This document shows positions 51,093-60,063 of a stretch of DNA of 64,000 bases, in pieces. The notes under the pieces were generated by a model. The model was not told the origin of the DNA. It made no database searches and saw only the letters and a list, made by a program, of their open reading frames with translations. A program made the translations under genes and the position numbers. This stretch comes from JAGTQI01 sp038868115 (lineage in GTDB: Archaea; Thermoproteota; Bathyarchaeia; Bathyarchaeales; Bathycorpusculaceae), in the NCBI GenBank assembly GCA_038868115.1, contig JAWBXA010000001.1, forward strand, positions 1 through 64,000, given 5' to 3'. Position 1 is the stretch's first letter. Each line of letters begins with the position of its first letter.

Positions 51093-52087
51093 GGAACTTC
51101 AACCTCTTCGAGTCGCCATCTCAACCGTACAAAGCTCTCATGGATTGGCGTTGTCAATCCGTGGGAGAAGGCTAAAACGCCAGTCCAAGCTATCATGGCG
51201 CCGTTGTCTATGGCGAATTGGCTTGGCACAGCACAGAATTTGGCGTCGTGTTCTTCAGCTATTGACTTAACCATTTCTTGAAGCCTCTTGTTAGCGGCTA
51301 CGCCACCAGTCAACAGAACCTCCTTTTTTTCCGTGTGAGCTAGAGCGCGCTCAGTAACTTCTGTAACCATGGAGAAGGCTGTTTCTTGGATACTATAACA
51401 TAAGTCCTCCAGCCTACTTTCACCCTTCTTTAGCAGGTTGACTGCCGCCGTAAGCAAACCGCTAAAGGACATGTCCATACCTTTCACTGTGTATGGCAAC
51501 GGAATAAGCCTCCGTCCATCCTTCGCGAGTTTCTCCACAACAGCTCCAAAAGGTTCGCCCGGTTTTTGTCTTAATCCAGCTTCTCTTGCGAAAACGTCTA
51601 GGCAGTTTCCAATGGCTATGTCCAATGTTTCGCCGAAAACCCTGTAACGCCCAGAATCAAAAGCCGCCACTATAGTGTTTCCGCCAGAAACATAAAGCGT
51701 GACGGGGTCAACAGCGCCAGTTTTTAACTTTCCAATTTCAATGTGTGCCACACAATGATTGACACCGACCAGAGGAACGCCAAGATAAGAAGCTAAGGCT
51801 CTTGCGACCGTGGCACCGGTTCTGAGGCATGGACCTAACCCTGGACCTTGGGCGAAAGCTATAACTGCTATGTCCTTGGGTTTTATTCCAGCCTTTTGGA
51901 AAGCTTCTTCAAGAACTTTACTTGTAACTTCAGCGTGGTGTCGTGCAGCTTCCCTTGGGTGTATTCCGCCTTCTGGGGGCATGTAGGCGCTTATCACGTT
52001 TGCCAAGATTTCCCCTTTAAAGGTGGCTATTCCAACGCTAAAGTCGTCCGCTGTGCTTTCAATGCCCAAACAGTAGCCCTTTCGCAT
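51080..52087 (-). CDS. kae1: tRNA threonylcarbamoyltransferase Kae1 (TsaD)
   Basis: 335 aa from ATG 52087. GIESTADDFSVGIA opens the ASKHA fold, HPREAARHHAEV carries the metal-binding histidines, AFAQGPGLGPCLRTGA and YVSGGNTIV follow, and GGVAANKRLQEM with IDNGAMIAWTG close the active site. It transfers threonylcarbamoyl to A37 of ANN-decoding tRNAs. The GTG at 52120 is unlikely: the AT-rich box near 52125-52140 would put the transcript start after it. Confidence 0.95.
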   Translation of the reverse strand: MRKGYCLGIESTADDFSVGIATFKGEILANVISAYMPPEGGIHPREAARHHAEVTSKVLEEAFQKAGIKPKDIAVIAFAQGPGLGPCLRTGATVARALASYLGVPLVGVNHCVAHIEIGKLKTGAVDPVTLYVSGGNTIVAAFDSGRYRVFGETLDIAIGNCLDVFAREAGLRQKPGEPFGAVVEKLAKDGRRLIPLPYTVKGMDMSFSGLLTAAVNLLKKGESRLEDLCYSIQETAFSMVTEVTERALAHTEKKEVLLTGGVAANKRLQEMVKSIAEEHDAKFCAVPSQFAIDNGAMIAWTGVLAFSHGLTTPIHESFVRLRWRLEEVEVPWVK

Positions 52088-52177
52088 TTTTGTAGACACT
52101 ACTAACGCCCCTTTTTCCACCTAAATTATTTTATCTTTGGACAAGCATAATTTATTCTGGAACACCTATATATCCGC

Positions 52178-52573
52178 ATGGAAACGGAGAGGAGAATGTC
52201 AAAACATAATGATTTAGAGCAAAAGGCTTTACAAATAATAATGAGTTCTGGAAATGAGGGACTGCTTCAATCAGAACTTTGGAGAAAGCTCGGAGCCAGC
52301 AGCAGGGAAGGCTCAAGAATAGCTCTAAAACTTGAAAGTAAGGGCTTAATACGCCGTGAAAGGGAACTTCGCAACGGAAGATGGACTTATAGACTTTATC
52401 CAAAAAGGCTTCCAGCATCAATAGACTCAATAGCTGACTGCCCATGCATGATGTGCCCAGACACATCAAAATGTGGACATACAGGCGCAATAACGCCGCA
52501 GAGCTGTGAAAAACTGACGGATTGGCTTATACGCTTGGCAGAGGGCGAATACAAAATCTTGGGTGACAGCTAG
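52178..52573 (+). CDS. Winged-helix protein with Cys cluster, TFE-beta/RPC39-like
   Basis: 131 aa. Residues about 13-72 form a winged helix (GLLQSELWRKLGASSREGSR, LESKGLIRRERELRNGRWTY). Residues about 90-120 hold CPCMMCPDTSKCGH and ITPQSCEKLTDWL, a four-to-five Cys group spaced like the 4Fe-4S domain of archaeal TFE-beta and RNA polymerase III subunit RPC39. TFE-beta pairs with TFE-alpha to open promoters. A MarR-like regulator is the alternative. Start is ATG 52178 or ATG 52196; TATA-like boxes at 52147 and 52166 give leaderless spacing to each. Confidence 0.6.
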   Translation: METERRMSKHNDLEQKALQIIMSSGNEGLLQSELWRKLGASSREGSRIALKLESKGLIRRERELRNGRWTYRLYPKRLPASIDSIADCPCMMCPDTSKCGHTGAITPQSCEKLTDWLIRLAEGEYKILGDS

Positions 52574-52575
52574 TT

Positions 52576-53190
52576 TTGCCCAAAGCATGGATACAAGAAC
52601 GCAAAAGAGACTATTACTATAGAAAGGCAAAGGAAGAGAAATACCGCTCAAGAGCAGCCTACAAACTTTTCCAAGCTGCAGAGAAATACCGCTTCATTAA
52701 GGAGGGGGATGTTGTTGTCGATTTGGGCGCAGCCCCAGGAGGATGGATACAAGCGGCGAGGAAAATTGCTGGAGCTAAGGGCTTTGTTTTGGGAGTTGAC
52801 ATAAAACCAATCGACCCCTTTCCGGAGAGAAACATTAGAACAATTACAGGTGATATAACAGAGCCTGACACTGCACAGCAAATTTTGGAGATGCTGCCTA
52901 GAAGAGCAGACGTTGTCATATCAGATGTCTCGCCGAACATTTCTGGGATATGGGAGCTTGACCACGCCCGCCAGATAGACCTTGCACAGAAGGCACTTGA
53001 AATAGCCTTAGAAACTCTAAAGCCGGGCGGAAACTTTTTCGTAAAAGTCTTTCAAGGAGACATGTTAAACGACTTCATATGCATGGTTAAACGGCATTTT
53101 GAAGACGTAAAGGTAATAAAACCCAAGGCAAGTAGGGCAAAAAGCTCGGAAATTTTCATTTTAGGATTGCACTTAAAAGTTGATGAGTAG
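52576..53190 (+). CDS. rlmE: FtsJ/RrmJ-like 23S rRNA 2'-O-methyltransferase
   Basis: 204 aa from TTG 52576. RSRAAYKLFQ has the first catalytic Lys, VVDLGAAPGGWIQAARK is the SAM site, VVISDVSPNISG holds the catalytic Asp, and GGNFFVKVFQGD the second Lys: the K-D-K tetrad pattern of RrmJ with the terminal Glu in SSEIFILG. It methylates the ribose of a uridine in the 23S A loop in bacteria; archaeal targets are similar. It starts 2 bp after the preceding gene. Confidence 0.92.
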   Translation: MPKAWIQERKRDYYYRKAKEEKYRSRAAYKLFQAAEKYRFIKEGDVVVDLGAAPGGWIQAARKIAGAKGFVLGVDIKPIDPFPERNIRTITGDITEPDTAQQILEMLPRRADVVISDVSPNISGIWELDHARQIDLAQKALEIALETLKPGGNFFVKVFQGDMLNDFICMVKRHFEDVKVIKPKASRAKSSEIFILGLHLKVDE

Positions 53191-53235
53191 TAGAGCTAAA
53201 TTCACTTAAAACCCATTTTAGGGAAGGTGAAACGT

Positions 53236-53931
53236 TTGAATATAATTGCCGCAGACTCGTCGGCTGCAATTTTAAATGGAAAGTTTGAACCCGTGTGCAT
53301 TGTGGCTACTGCCGCAGTCTTAGTTAAACCGCCTTATAGAGAGCCAAGCGAGTGTTTGGTTGAGCCGGTTTTTGCAAACGCCGAAGACAGCCACGAAGTT
53401 ATAGTGCGAGAGGCAGAGCTATGCAAGCAGTTGGTTGCAAAAGTAGGAGCCGATATTGTGCATCTTGACATATCTTTGGGTGCAGTTTCCGTTGAACAAC
53501 TTTCACCCATACAGTTTTCAAGCCTGAAAATTTCCAGCAAAGCCAAAAGCAACATGATTAAAATTCTTCCAAGGCTCAGAAAAATTGCGGGTGAAATAAC
53601 ACAAAAATATGGTGTTGAGACATTGGCGATAGGAAAGGATAGCATCCCCGTAAGGGTGGCAGAACTAACCGCCGGAGCCTACGCCATAATATGCGCGTCT
53701 GAAAAAGCTGTAAAAGAAAAAAGTCCATTGATGCTTGGTTTGCCGCTGAAGTGTCAGCCAAGGTTCAAAGACAACTGGGTTTATGTTCACTCTTTGATGG
53801 CTGCTGAACATGATGTGAAGGGATACGCCATTGACAACAAAGGCTCATTAAAAAAGGTTAATATTGCAGAGATTTTAAACCCAGTTGCAAGGGGATTTCG
53901 AACATTAAAGATAACACCAGAAAGGACCTAA
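53236..53931 (+). CDS. Archaeal DUF4152-like protein
   Basis: 231 aa from TTG 53236, with GGAAGG 8 bp upstream; a GTG at 53227 is the alternative. NIIAADSSAAIL, CIVATAAVLVKPPYREPSEC, ADIVHLDISLGAVSVEQLS and VRVAELTAGAYAI are the conserved stretches I recall for DUF4152. The acidic residues in AADSS and HLDIS look like a nuclease- or phosphatase-type metal site, but no activity is known to me. It lies between rlmE and a CPBP protease. Confidence 0.6.
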   Translation: MNIIAADSSAAILNGKFEPVCIVATAAVLVKPPYREPSECLVEPVFANAEDSHEVIVREAELCKQLVAKVGADIVHLDISLGAVSVEQLSPIQFSSLKISSKAKSNMIKILPRLRKIAGEITQKYGVETLAIGKDSIPVRVAELTAGAYAIICASEKAVKEKSPLMLGLPLKCQPRFKDNWVYVHSLMAAEHDVKGYAIDNKGSLKKVNIAEILNPVARGFRTLKITPERT

Positions 53932-53932
53932 G

Positions 53933-54607
53933 ATGGTAGGCGAAACCAAAGAAAGCCAACAGATACCTGTCAGCGAGGCTTTGCTAGCGATGATTGCAAG
54001 TCTTTTACTATCACTTTTTTTGGCGGGGTTTATCGCCAATTTAAATTATGGCTTCGCGATGGTTGTTGCAGAACTGCTTCTTGCTGTTGTTCCGTTCGGA
54101 TATATGCTTTCAAAGAAAATTGATATTAAGAAATACGTTAGGTTCGAGCTTAACCCACGAAACATTTTATTGGGGGTAGCCGTCGGCTCTCTTCTCGTCT
54201 ATTTCGATTTTCTTATAGTAATCGCATTAACATCACTGTTTGGTCCAAGCAAAGCTGTTGAAGAAAGTAATAGAAGAATAGCCGAAATGACTAGCTCTGT
54301 TGACGGGTTAATTTTTGTTGCCGCCGCTTTAATTTCAGCGGGGATATGTGAAGAATTCGCTTTTAGGGGCTTTCTGCAAACTGCTATGAGTAACAAATAC
54401 CCACCGTGGATGGCTTTAGTTACATCTGCCTTTGCGTTTGGGCTTCTTCTACATTTTGACCCGCAATGGGTTTACATAATTGCCGCATTTCTAATAGGGC
54501 TCGTGTTGGGTCTTGTCTATCACCTGTCACGTTCCTATACCGTTTGTGCAACCGCCCATGCAACACTAAACCTTATAATTTTAGCATTATCACTTCTCCA
54601 ACGATAA
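53933..54607 (+). CDS. CPBP-family intramembrane metalloprotease
   Basis: 224 aa with about six to seven membrane spans. The motif Glu140-Glu141-x3-Arg145 (CEEFAFRGFLQ), His174 (LLLHFDPQW) and His209 (ATAHATLNL) are the catalytic set of the CAAX-protease/Abi (CPBP) family. Archaeal members have been linked to prenyl-protein processing or bacteriocin-type immunity, none proven. It begins 1 bp after the DUF4152 gene, so it is co-translated. Confidence 0.88.
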   Translation: MVGETKESQQIPVSEALLAMIASLLLSLFLAGFIANLNYGFAMVVAELLLAVVPFGYMLSKKIDIKKYVRFELNPRNILLGVAVGSLLVYFDFLIVIALTSLFGPSKAVEESNRRIAEMTSSVDGLIFVAAALISAGICEEFAFRGFLQTAMSNKYPPWMALVTSAFAFGLLLHFDPQWVYIIAAFLIGLVLGLVYHLSRSYTVCATAHATLNLIILALSLLQR

Positions 54608-54610
54608 ATT

Positions 54611-55474
54611 TCAACCACCTATTTTTGTAATCTCAAGGCTTACATCCAACACTTTAGGACTGTCAGTTATTTCGCCAAGACTTACAATGTCCACTCCCGT
54701 TGACGCATACTCAACAATGTTTTCAGCTGTTATTCCTCCGCTTGCCTCCAACAAAACTTTTCCTAAAAAACCAGCTTTTTCCAGCTTTTCAACAGCCTTT
54801 TTTATTTGATTTGGTGAAAAATTGTCTAGCATTATTATGTTTGCTCCGGCTTCCGCAGCTGCCAAAGCCTCCTCAATGTTTGATACTTCAACTTCAACCT
54901 TTTTGCTGAAAGAGGTTTTTTCCTTAGCGGTTTTAACAGCTTTTTCAACGCTTCCGGCGATTTTGACGTGATTGTCTTTTATCAGAACCATGTCGTCCAG
55001 GTGAAGTCTATGGGTGTCTCCTCCGCCCACGGAGACTGCTTTTTTATCAAAGTAGAGTAATCCGGGCGCTGTTTTTCGCGTACATGCAACTATGGTTTTG
55101 TGTCCAGCCTTTTTGACTTTTTCAACAAGTTTTCTTGTGGTTGTGGCTATGCCGCTCATTCTTGAAATAATGTTTAACAGTGTCCGCTCAACAGCCAATA
55201 TTGTTCTGGCGTCGCCATAAATTTTCATCAGCACCTGTTTTGGCTTTATTTCCTCCCCGTCCTTAACTATAGCCTCAAATTTCAAGCCAAGGCTTTCTAG
55301 GAGGACCCCTGCCTCTTCGATTCCAGCAATTACGCCGTTTTCTTTGGCTATTATTTCTGCTTCAGCGTTGCATTTTTCTGGCACTATTAGGGTTGAGGTT
55401 ATGTCTCCTTGCCCAATGTCCTCAGCTAGTATTTGTCTGAGCTTTTCCTCCAAAATTTTCTTTGGCAAGAACAT
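54611..55474 (-). CDS. nadC: Nicotinate-nucleotide pyrophosphorylase (carboxylating)
   Basis: 287 aa. EDIGQGDITSTLI at 18-30, NIISRMSGIATTTRK, CTRKTAPGLLYFDKKAVSVGGG with the quinolinate-binding Arg/Lys, HRLHLDDMVLIKDNH and LLEASGGITAENI are NadC motifs. It makes nicotinate mononucleotide from quinolinate and PRPP. Convergent with the protease gene, 3 bp apart. Confidence 0.96.
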   Translation of the reverse strand: MFLPKKILEEKLRQILAEDIGQGDITSTLIVPEKCNAEAEIIAKENGVIAGIEEAGVLLESLGLKFEAIVKDGEEIKPKQVLMKIYGDARTILAVERTLLNIISRMSGIATTTRKLVEKVKKAGHKTIVACTRKTAPGLLYFDKKAVSVGGGDTHRLHLDDMVLIKDNHVKIAGSVEKAVKTAKEKTSFSKKVEVEVSNIEEALAAAEAGANIIMLDNFSPNQIKKAVEKLEKAGFLGKVLLEASGGITAENIVEYASTGVDIVSLGEITDSPKVLDVSLEITKIGG

Positions 55475-55524
55475 ACTTCCAACTCTAAGCGCTGGCTTAA
55501 AAGTGTTTACCTTTACAGCCTATT

Positions 55525-56703
55525 TCAACTTTTATCTGCCAAATCAATTATCATTTTGGTGGCTTTTTCTAATCCGTCATATCTTAAAACTTCAGCTTGA
55601 ACCTGTTCAACTTTTTCCAAATTGTTTGATGTAAGGGTTTGTTCGACAGTTTTGAGCAACTTATTTAGGCTTAAATTTTCTTGTTGAATCACTTTTGCAA
55701 CGCCGATTTTCTTGGCTTGAACAGCATTGTTTATCTGTTCTGTATGGTTCGGCGTAGGCACAAGAATCATGGGTTTTCCATAACACATGCACTGGGTTAT
55801 TGTGCCATGACCTGCGCGGCTTATAACTAAATCACAAGCCTTCAAGTATTCGAAACGATTTGGAATCCACTTGTAAATTGTTAAGTTGCCATAGCATATA
55901 GGCGTAGTGTCCGCGTTTGGGTAACCCATTGATAACACAACCTCATAATCCTCTGGAAACTTCGTCAAGATTTTTCTTAAAATTCCAATGAAAAATGCCT
56001 TCTCTTTGACACTGCCGCTGATGGGTGCAAAAATGACGATTTTATTTTGGGGTAAATTTAGTCTTTTTCGGGTGACACTTTTATCTGGCAACTTTTCCGG
56101 ATAGACAGGCAAAATGGGTCCTATAAGGCGTACCTTTTGCCTGTAAGCCTTTGGAATGTTGAGATTGCCAGCACAAATAGTGTAGGGTTGGGGAAAATCC
56201 GGTATTAAGACAATGTTCCCGCTTGCCCATATTTTTCCAATTATTGCAAGGGCAACGGAATCTGCAAATCTCGCCAGCCTTAGGAAACGTTTTCTCCGCG
56301 GTATTATTGGTTGAAACTGATTTAAAATACAAATTCTCGGTTTTCTCAGAATTTTTGCCGCCAGCAGCGGAGAAACGCGAGAATCTGATACAACGATATC
56401 CGGGTCAAAATTTCCAATAGCCTGTAGTTCAGCGTTTATTTGCCGCATTAATGTAAAAGAGGCGAAAAACGGTCCCGGATTTATGGCTGTTTGCTTAAAA
56501 TCTATTGCCCCGTCTGGTTTTACTTGGAAGCCTATTGGGGGAACCTTTAATAACGGGAGTTTTTCTCGCTGAATATAGGGGATTCCTTCCCGGTACGTTG
56601 AAAATATTACTTGGGCTTTTTGTTCTTGAAGTTTTTTGGCGATCGGTATGCATCTTCCAACATGTCCAAGTCCTATGCCGCATGGGGCAAAGTAAACCCG
56701 CAT
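55525..56703 (-). CDS. MurG-like GT-B glycosyltransferase (MJ1255 type)
   Basis: 392 aa from ATG 56703, with GGCGGG 10 bp upstream and just after the AMMECR1 stop. APCGIGLGHVGRCIPIAKKL is the N-terminal acceptor loop, and AGHGTITQCMCYGKPMILVPTPNHTEQ (read as SRAGHGT and then PTPNHTEQ) is the C-terminal nucleotide-sugar site of GT28/MurG relatives. Archaeal members probably glycosylate lipids or surface polymers. Donor and acceptor are unknown. Confidence 0.82.
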   Translation of the reverse strand: MRVYFAPCGIGLGHVGRCIPIAKKLQEQKAQVIFSTYREGIPYIQREKLPLLKVPPIGFQVKPDGAIDFKQTAINPGPFFASFTLMRQINAELQAIGNFDPDIVVSDSRVSPLLAAKILRKPRICILNQFQPIIPRRKRFLRLARFADSVALAIIGKIWASGNIVLIPDFPQPYTICAGNLNIPKAYRQKVRLIGPILPVYPEKLPDKSVTRKRLNLPQNKIVIFAPISGSVKEKAFFIGILRKILTKFPEDYEVVLSMGYPNADTTPICYGNLTIYKWIPNRFEYLKACDLVISRAGHGTITQCMCYGKPMILVPTPNHTEQINNAVQAKKIGVAKVIQQENLSLNKLLKTVEQTLTSNNLEKVEQVQAEVLRYDGLEKATKMIIDLADKS

Positions 56704-56707
56704 GAAT

Positions 56708-57340
56708 CTATTTCCCGCCAAGGGTTTTCCGCCTAATTTCACCTCTTGGCTTTTCTTCCTCAAAGATTATGGCTTGAAACTTGTAGACTTTTGTGCCCTT
56801 CATAAGCCAACAGTCTGGGGGCAAACCAGCCTTTACACAGCATTGGCATAGGAACTCTTCCTCATCCCAGTTCCATTCCACCGGCACTTGCGGCAAGAGA
56901 AGCCCTTTGTAAATTCCTCTTTCAATAATTAGCCCGTCTACGCCGACTTTAATTTTGGATGGGTACTCGTTTGGCTTTTCAACTTCAACAAGTTGCGGCG
57001 GAGTTAATACACTCACCTCGAAAACAACCTTGTCCAACTCACTTATAGAAAGGGGATAAAATCTCGGATCTTGGGTTGCAGAGCTTATGGCGGATTCTAT
57101 GACTGCTTCGGCTAGAGGCGTTGTCGGATATGGAAGGCCTATACACCCCCGCAGTTCTTTTTCTCCACTTTCAATGCTGTTAATCGTTATAAACACGCCG
57201 CATGGTTGAAACAATTTTTCCGGCATTTCTTCTGGAACACGTATGCGCTTTCTTGTTTTTAGGTACTCTTCCACAGCACTACGGGCAAGTTTGACGAGAA
57301 TTTTGCCCTCTTCTAGGCTTAAATCGAAAGACAAGCGCAT
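56708..57340 (-). CDS. AMMECR1-domain protein
   Basis: 210 aa, family length. CGVFITINSIESGEKELRGCIG with the invariant LRGCIG, then TPLAEAVIESAISSATQDPRF, ISELDKVVFEVSVLTPPQ and LLLPQVPVEWNWDEEEFLCQ are diagnostic. The protein is conserved from archaea to humans; its biochemical role is unsettled. It precedes the glycosyltransferase by 4 bp on the same strand. Confidence 0.94.
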   Translation of the reverse strand: MRLSFDLSLEEGKILVKLARSAVEEYLKTRKRIRVPEEMPEKLFQPCGVFITINSIESGEKELRGCIGLPYPTTPLAEAVIESAISSATQDPRFYPLSISELDKVVFEVSVLTPPQLVEVEKPNEYPSKIKVGVDGLIIERGIYKGLLLPQVPVEWNWDEEEFLCQCCVKAGLPPDCWLMKGTKVYKFQAIIFEEEKPRGEIRRKTLGGK

Positions 57341-57366
57341 TTATCTCCCAGCTTTAATGGCCATTT

Positions 57367-57987
57367 TTAGAATTTTATTGATTCCTCGCGGGCTCCATCC
57401 TTTGTTATGAATAGGAAGTCTATGCCGTCGCCGCTCATTACGTCCCTGCTTATAGCGGATTTTATTGCCCTAACGACAAGTTCTCTGCCCTCCTCCATGC
57501 TTAAGCCTTCCCTGTAGCTTTCCTCAAGAACCCCTATGGCAATTTCTGCGCCCGAACCTACAACAGCAAACTTGTCTGGTATAACTGAACCCAAAACGTC
57601 TAACACAAAAAGGGATGCGCCTTCGTCGTCTATTCCTCCAACAATCGTTTGGGTTATCAGTGGCGCCAACCTATTGGCGAAGAGTAAGTTTGACATAAGT
57701 TTGGCGGCAGATCTAACAGATATTGGTCTTCCAACATCCATATTGTACAAATTTGCATAAGCTTCAACTTCACGCACCAAAATTTGCATGTCTGAAACTA
57801 GCCCGGCGCATGCCGCACCAATATGGTCTGTTATTTTGAAGACCTTCTTCCCGCCTCTGCTCACAACCAAATATCCATACGAGACCCGCTTTTCAGAGGC
57901 AAGGATGACACTGTCTCTGCAAACTATGCCCACAGTTGTAGCGCCTGGAACCCATAGGTATTGTGGCATTTGCCCTTCCTTTTCCAC
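57367..57987 (-). CDS. psmB: Proteasome beta subunit with Ala at the Thr1 position
   Basis: 206 aa from GTG (an ATG at 57969 is possible). The propeptide would end at Gly15; the next residues are ATTVGIVC where Thermoplasma beta has TTTVGI, so the nucleophile position is Ala16. The equivalents of Glu17 (Glu32 here, in ASEKR) and Lys33 (Lys48, in GGKKVF) are kept, as are GGIDDEGASLFVLD and SGAEIAIGVLEESY. This matches the non-catalytic beta subunits of some TACK archaea, which assemble with an active partner. No second beta gene is in the window. Confidence 0.92.
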   Translation of the reverse strand: MEKEGQMPQYLWVPGATTVGIVCRDSVILASEKRVSYGYLVVSRGGKKVFKITDHIGAACAGLVSDMQILVREVEAYANLYNMDVGRPISVRSAAKLMSNLLFANRLAPLITQTIVGGIDDEGASLFVLDVLGSVIPDKFAVVGSGAEIAIGVLEESYREGLSMEEGRELVVRAIKSAISRDVMSGDGIDFLFITKDGAREESIKF

Positions 57988-58102
57988 GTTGTTTTCACCT
58001 TTTCACGGGATATGCGAGCACAACCTATTAAACTTAATGTCTCAAAGGCTCTACAAGGTTAAATAACCACCAACACCATAACAAGCTGTGAAGGCAGCGC
58101 AT

Positions 58103-58693
58103 ATGATAAGCTTGTATTTAAGGCTTTACGACAACTCATGGTTTGGAGTGGCATTCAATGACAAAAGCATTTTCGCCACAGCTTTCTCGACAAACAGGGA
58201 ACAGGTTCTTCTCAGTTTGTTAGCAAGCATTCCATATGATATCCCTTTCCAATACGCTGAAGAGGGAACATTCCTCGCCGAAAAAGTGCTTGCCACATTA
58301 AAGGACATTTACAGTGGCAAGGACGTGAATAACAATTTTTCCCTAAACATGGAACCTTTGTCCAATTTTATGCAAAAGGTCTTGAAGGCTACCGCCAAGA
58401 TTCCAGTGGGTTATGTGACCTCTTATGGAGCAGTTGCGAAGGCTATGGGTGGAAGCCCTAGGGCTGTGGGACGGGTGATGGCTTTAAACCCATTTCCACT
58501 GCTCGTTCCATGTCATAGAGTTGTTGCTTCAGACTTTTCTTTGGGCGGGTACGGCGGAGGCTCGCAAGTCAAACTGGAAATATTAAACCGTGAAAAAAGG
58601 GGTTACAGCAAAAAACGAGAATTATCCATAGATGGGAGAAGACTGAAAATCTTTCCAGTGGAGCTCGTTCTAGAAAAGTTTCAAAGAATTTGA
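58103..58693 (+). CDS. ogt: Methylated-DNA-protein-cysteine methyltransferase
   Basis: 196 aa from ATG 58103, with GAAGG upstream; GTG 58088 is an alternative. IPVGYVTSYGAVAKAMGGSPRAVGRVM holds the recognition helix and Arg finger, and LLVPCHRVVASDFSLGGYGGG carries the acceptor Cys in PCHR. The N-terminal ribonuclease-like domain is present. It repairs O6-methylguanine in a single-turnover reaction. Confidence 0.94.
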   Translation: MISLYLRLYDNSWFGVAFNDKSIFATAFSTNREQVLLSLLASIPYDIPFQYAEEGTFLAEKVLATLKDIYSGKDVNNNFSLNMEPLSNFMQKVLKATAKIPVGYVTSYGAVAKAMGGSPRAVGRVMALNPFPLLVPCHRVVASDFSLGGYGGGSQVKLEILNREKRGYSKKRELSIDGRRLKIFPVELVLEKFQRI

Positions 58694-58754
58694 TAACGTT
58701 TTAACGTAAACAATAAAAGCCAATAACCAAATCTAGTGAAAAGAGTGGGGTTTC

Positions 58755-59279
58755 ATGGTTAAGCGTGGCCTTTTTGTTGGAAGGTTTCAGCCCTTCCATA
58801 ATGGACACCTCAATGTTGTGAAAGATATTTTGAAGGAAGTTGACGAGCTGGTTATCGTTGTTGGCAGCGCCCAGTACAGCCACCGCATTGATAACCCCTT
58901 CACAACCGGCGAGAGACTTGTCATGATTCGGAGGGCTTTGGAGGAGGCTGGAATAGATTTGGGTCGTATATGGATCGTGCCTGTTCCAGATGTCCACATA
59001 CATATGGTTTGGGTTTCGGCTGTTGAAGGCTATGTGCCGCATTTTAGTGTTGTTTACTCCAACGAGCCTTTAACGCGGAGACTTTTCATAGAAGCTGGCT
59101 ACGAGGTTAAGTCAATACGCTTCCATAGGCGTAAAGTTTATTCCGCCACCGAGATAAGGGAGAGAATACTGAAAGACGGAAACTGGGAAGAACTTGTCCC
59201 AAAAAGTGTGGCTCAATTCATAAAAGAAATTGGCGGCGTTGAGAGACTTAAAGACCTAACTAAGAGCGATAAAGTATAA
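58755..59279 (+). CDS. nadM: Nicotinamide-nucleotide adenylyltransferase
   Basis: 174 aa, the archaeal NadM length. GLFVGRFQPFHNGHLNVV has GxFxPxHxGH, NPFTTGERLVMIRRAL follows, and YSATEIRERIL is the C-terminal ISSTxIR-type motif. It makes NAD from NMN and ATP. With nadC in the window it covers two NAD steps. Its 3' end overlaps the convergent SAM hydrolase gene by 20 bp. Confidence 0.95.
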   Translation: MVKRGLFVGRFQPFHNGHLNVVKDILKEVDELVIVVGSAQYSHRIDNPFTTGERLVMIRRALEEAGIDLGRIWIVPVPDVHIHMVWVSAVEGYVPHFSVVYSNEPLTRRLFIEAGYEVKSIRFHRRKVYSATEIRERILKDGNWEELVPKSVAQFIKEIGGVERLKDLTKSDKV

Positions 59280-60051
59280 CCTTATCTCCAACTTTAACTT
59301 TGAACATTTCAGCCGCGCTTCCCTGATTTACTGATATCTCTAAAAGGTCATGGCTACCAATTAGCGCCAGTGGCTTTTTGGCTTCTACTTCGGCATAAGC
59401 CTTACAGAGCTTTAGCCTACATCTGGTCTCTCCAATTTTTATGCTTAAACTTTCCCTTACCCCAAGGCATCCCAGCTCTTTCGACGTGAAGTTTGCAATT
59501 ACGTTACCGAAACTGTCAACATGGATTATTTCACCAACCAGAGTTGAACCTTTCCTGACAATTTTTGCAAACCGTGGTTTCACAAGTCTGCGGATTTCCG
59601 ATCCAAACTCTGATGGCGGAACACCTTTTGATAGGTGGGCGGCTGCCGGAGCGAAAATATCTCTTCCGTGAAAAGTTGTTGAAACTTTGGGAAGCATGTA
59701 TTTGGGATTGGCTATTTCATAAACATGCTTTATGCCCTGTTTCTCCGCCGCTAAGGTTAAAACTCCGTTGTCCGGTCCTATGAAAAAGCCGCCTTCTGTC
59801 TCTATCAGAATTGGTTTACGTTTTGTCCCAACACCTGGATCTACAACAGCCACATGTATTGTGCCCTTTGGAAAGTATGACGCTGCGCTTGCCAAAACAT
59901 ATGCGCCCATTCTTATGTTGAACTTTTCTATTTGGTGGCTTATGTCAATTATTTGTACACATGGGTTTATGCTTAAAATAACCGCCTTAATCTCCGCCAC
60001 ATAGGGGTCTGCAAGCCCGAAATCTGTTGTCAATGTTATGAACGGGATCAT
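59260..60051 (-). CDS. SAM hydrolase (SAM hydroxide adenosyltransferase, DUF62)
   Basis: 263 aa from ATG 60051, with GGCGGTG 8 bp upstream. PFITLTTDFGLADPYVAEIKAVI, ISHQIEKFNIRMGAYVLASA, VVDPGVGTKRKPI and GPDNGVLTL form the N-domain, and VDSFGNVIANF starts the C-domain, as in the fluorinase/chlorinase fold. Archaeal members use water in place of halide and convert SAM to adenosine plus methionine. The physiological purpose is unclear. Confidence 0.92.
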   Translation of the reverse strand: MIPFITLTTDFGLADPYVAEIKAVILSINPCVQIIDISHQIEKFNIRMGAYVLASAASYFPKGTIHVAVVDPGVGTKRKPILIETEGGFFIGPDNGVLTLAAEKQGIKHVYEIANPKYMLPKVSTTFHGRDIFAPAAAHLSKGVPPSEFGSEIRRLVKPRFAKIVRKGSTLVGEIIHVDSFGNVIANFTSKELGCLGVRESLSIKIGETRCRLKLCKAYAEVEAKKPLALIGSHDLLEISVNQGSAAEMFKVKVGDKVILYRS

Positions 60052-60063
60052 CGCTTGAACCAC

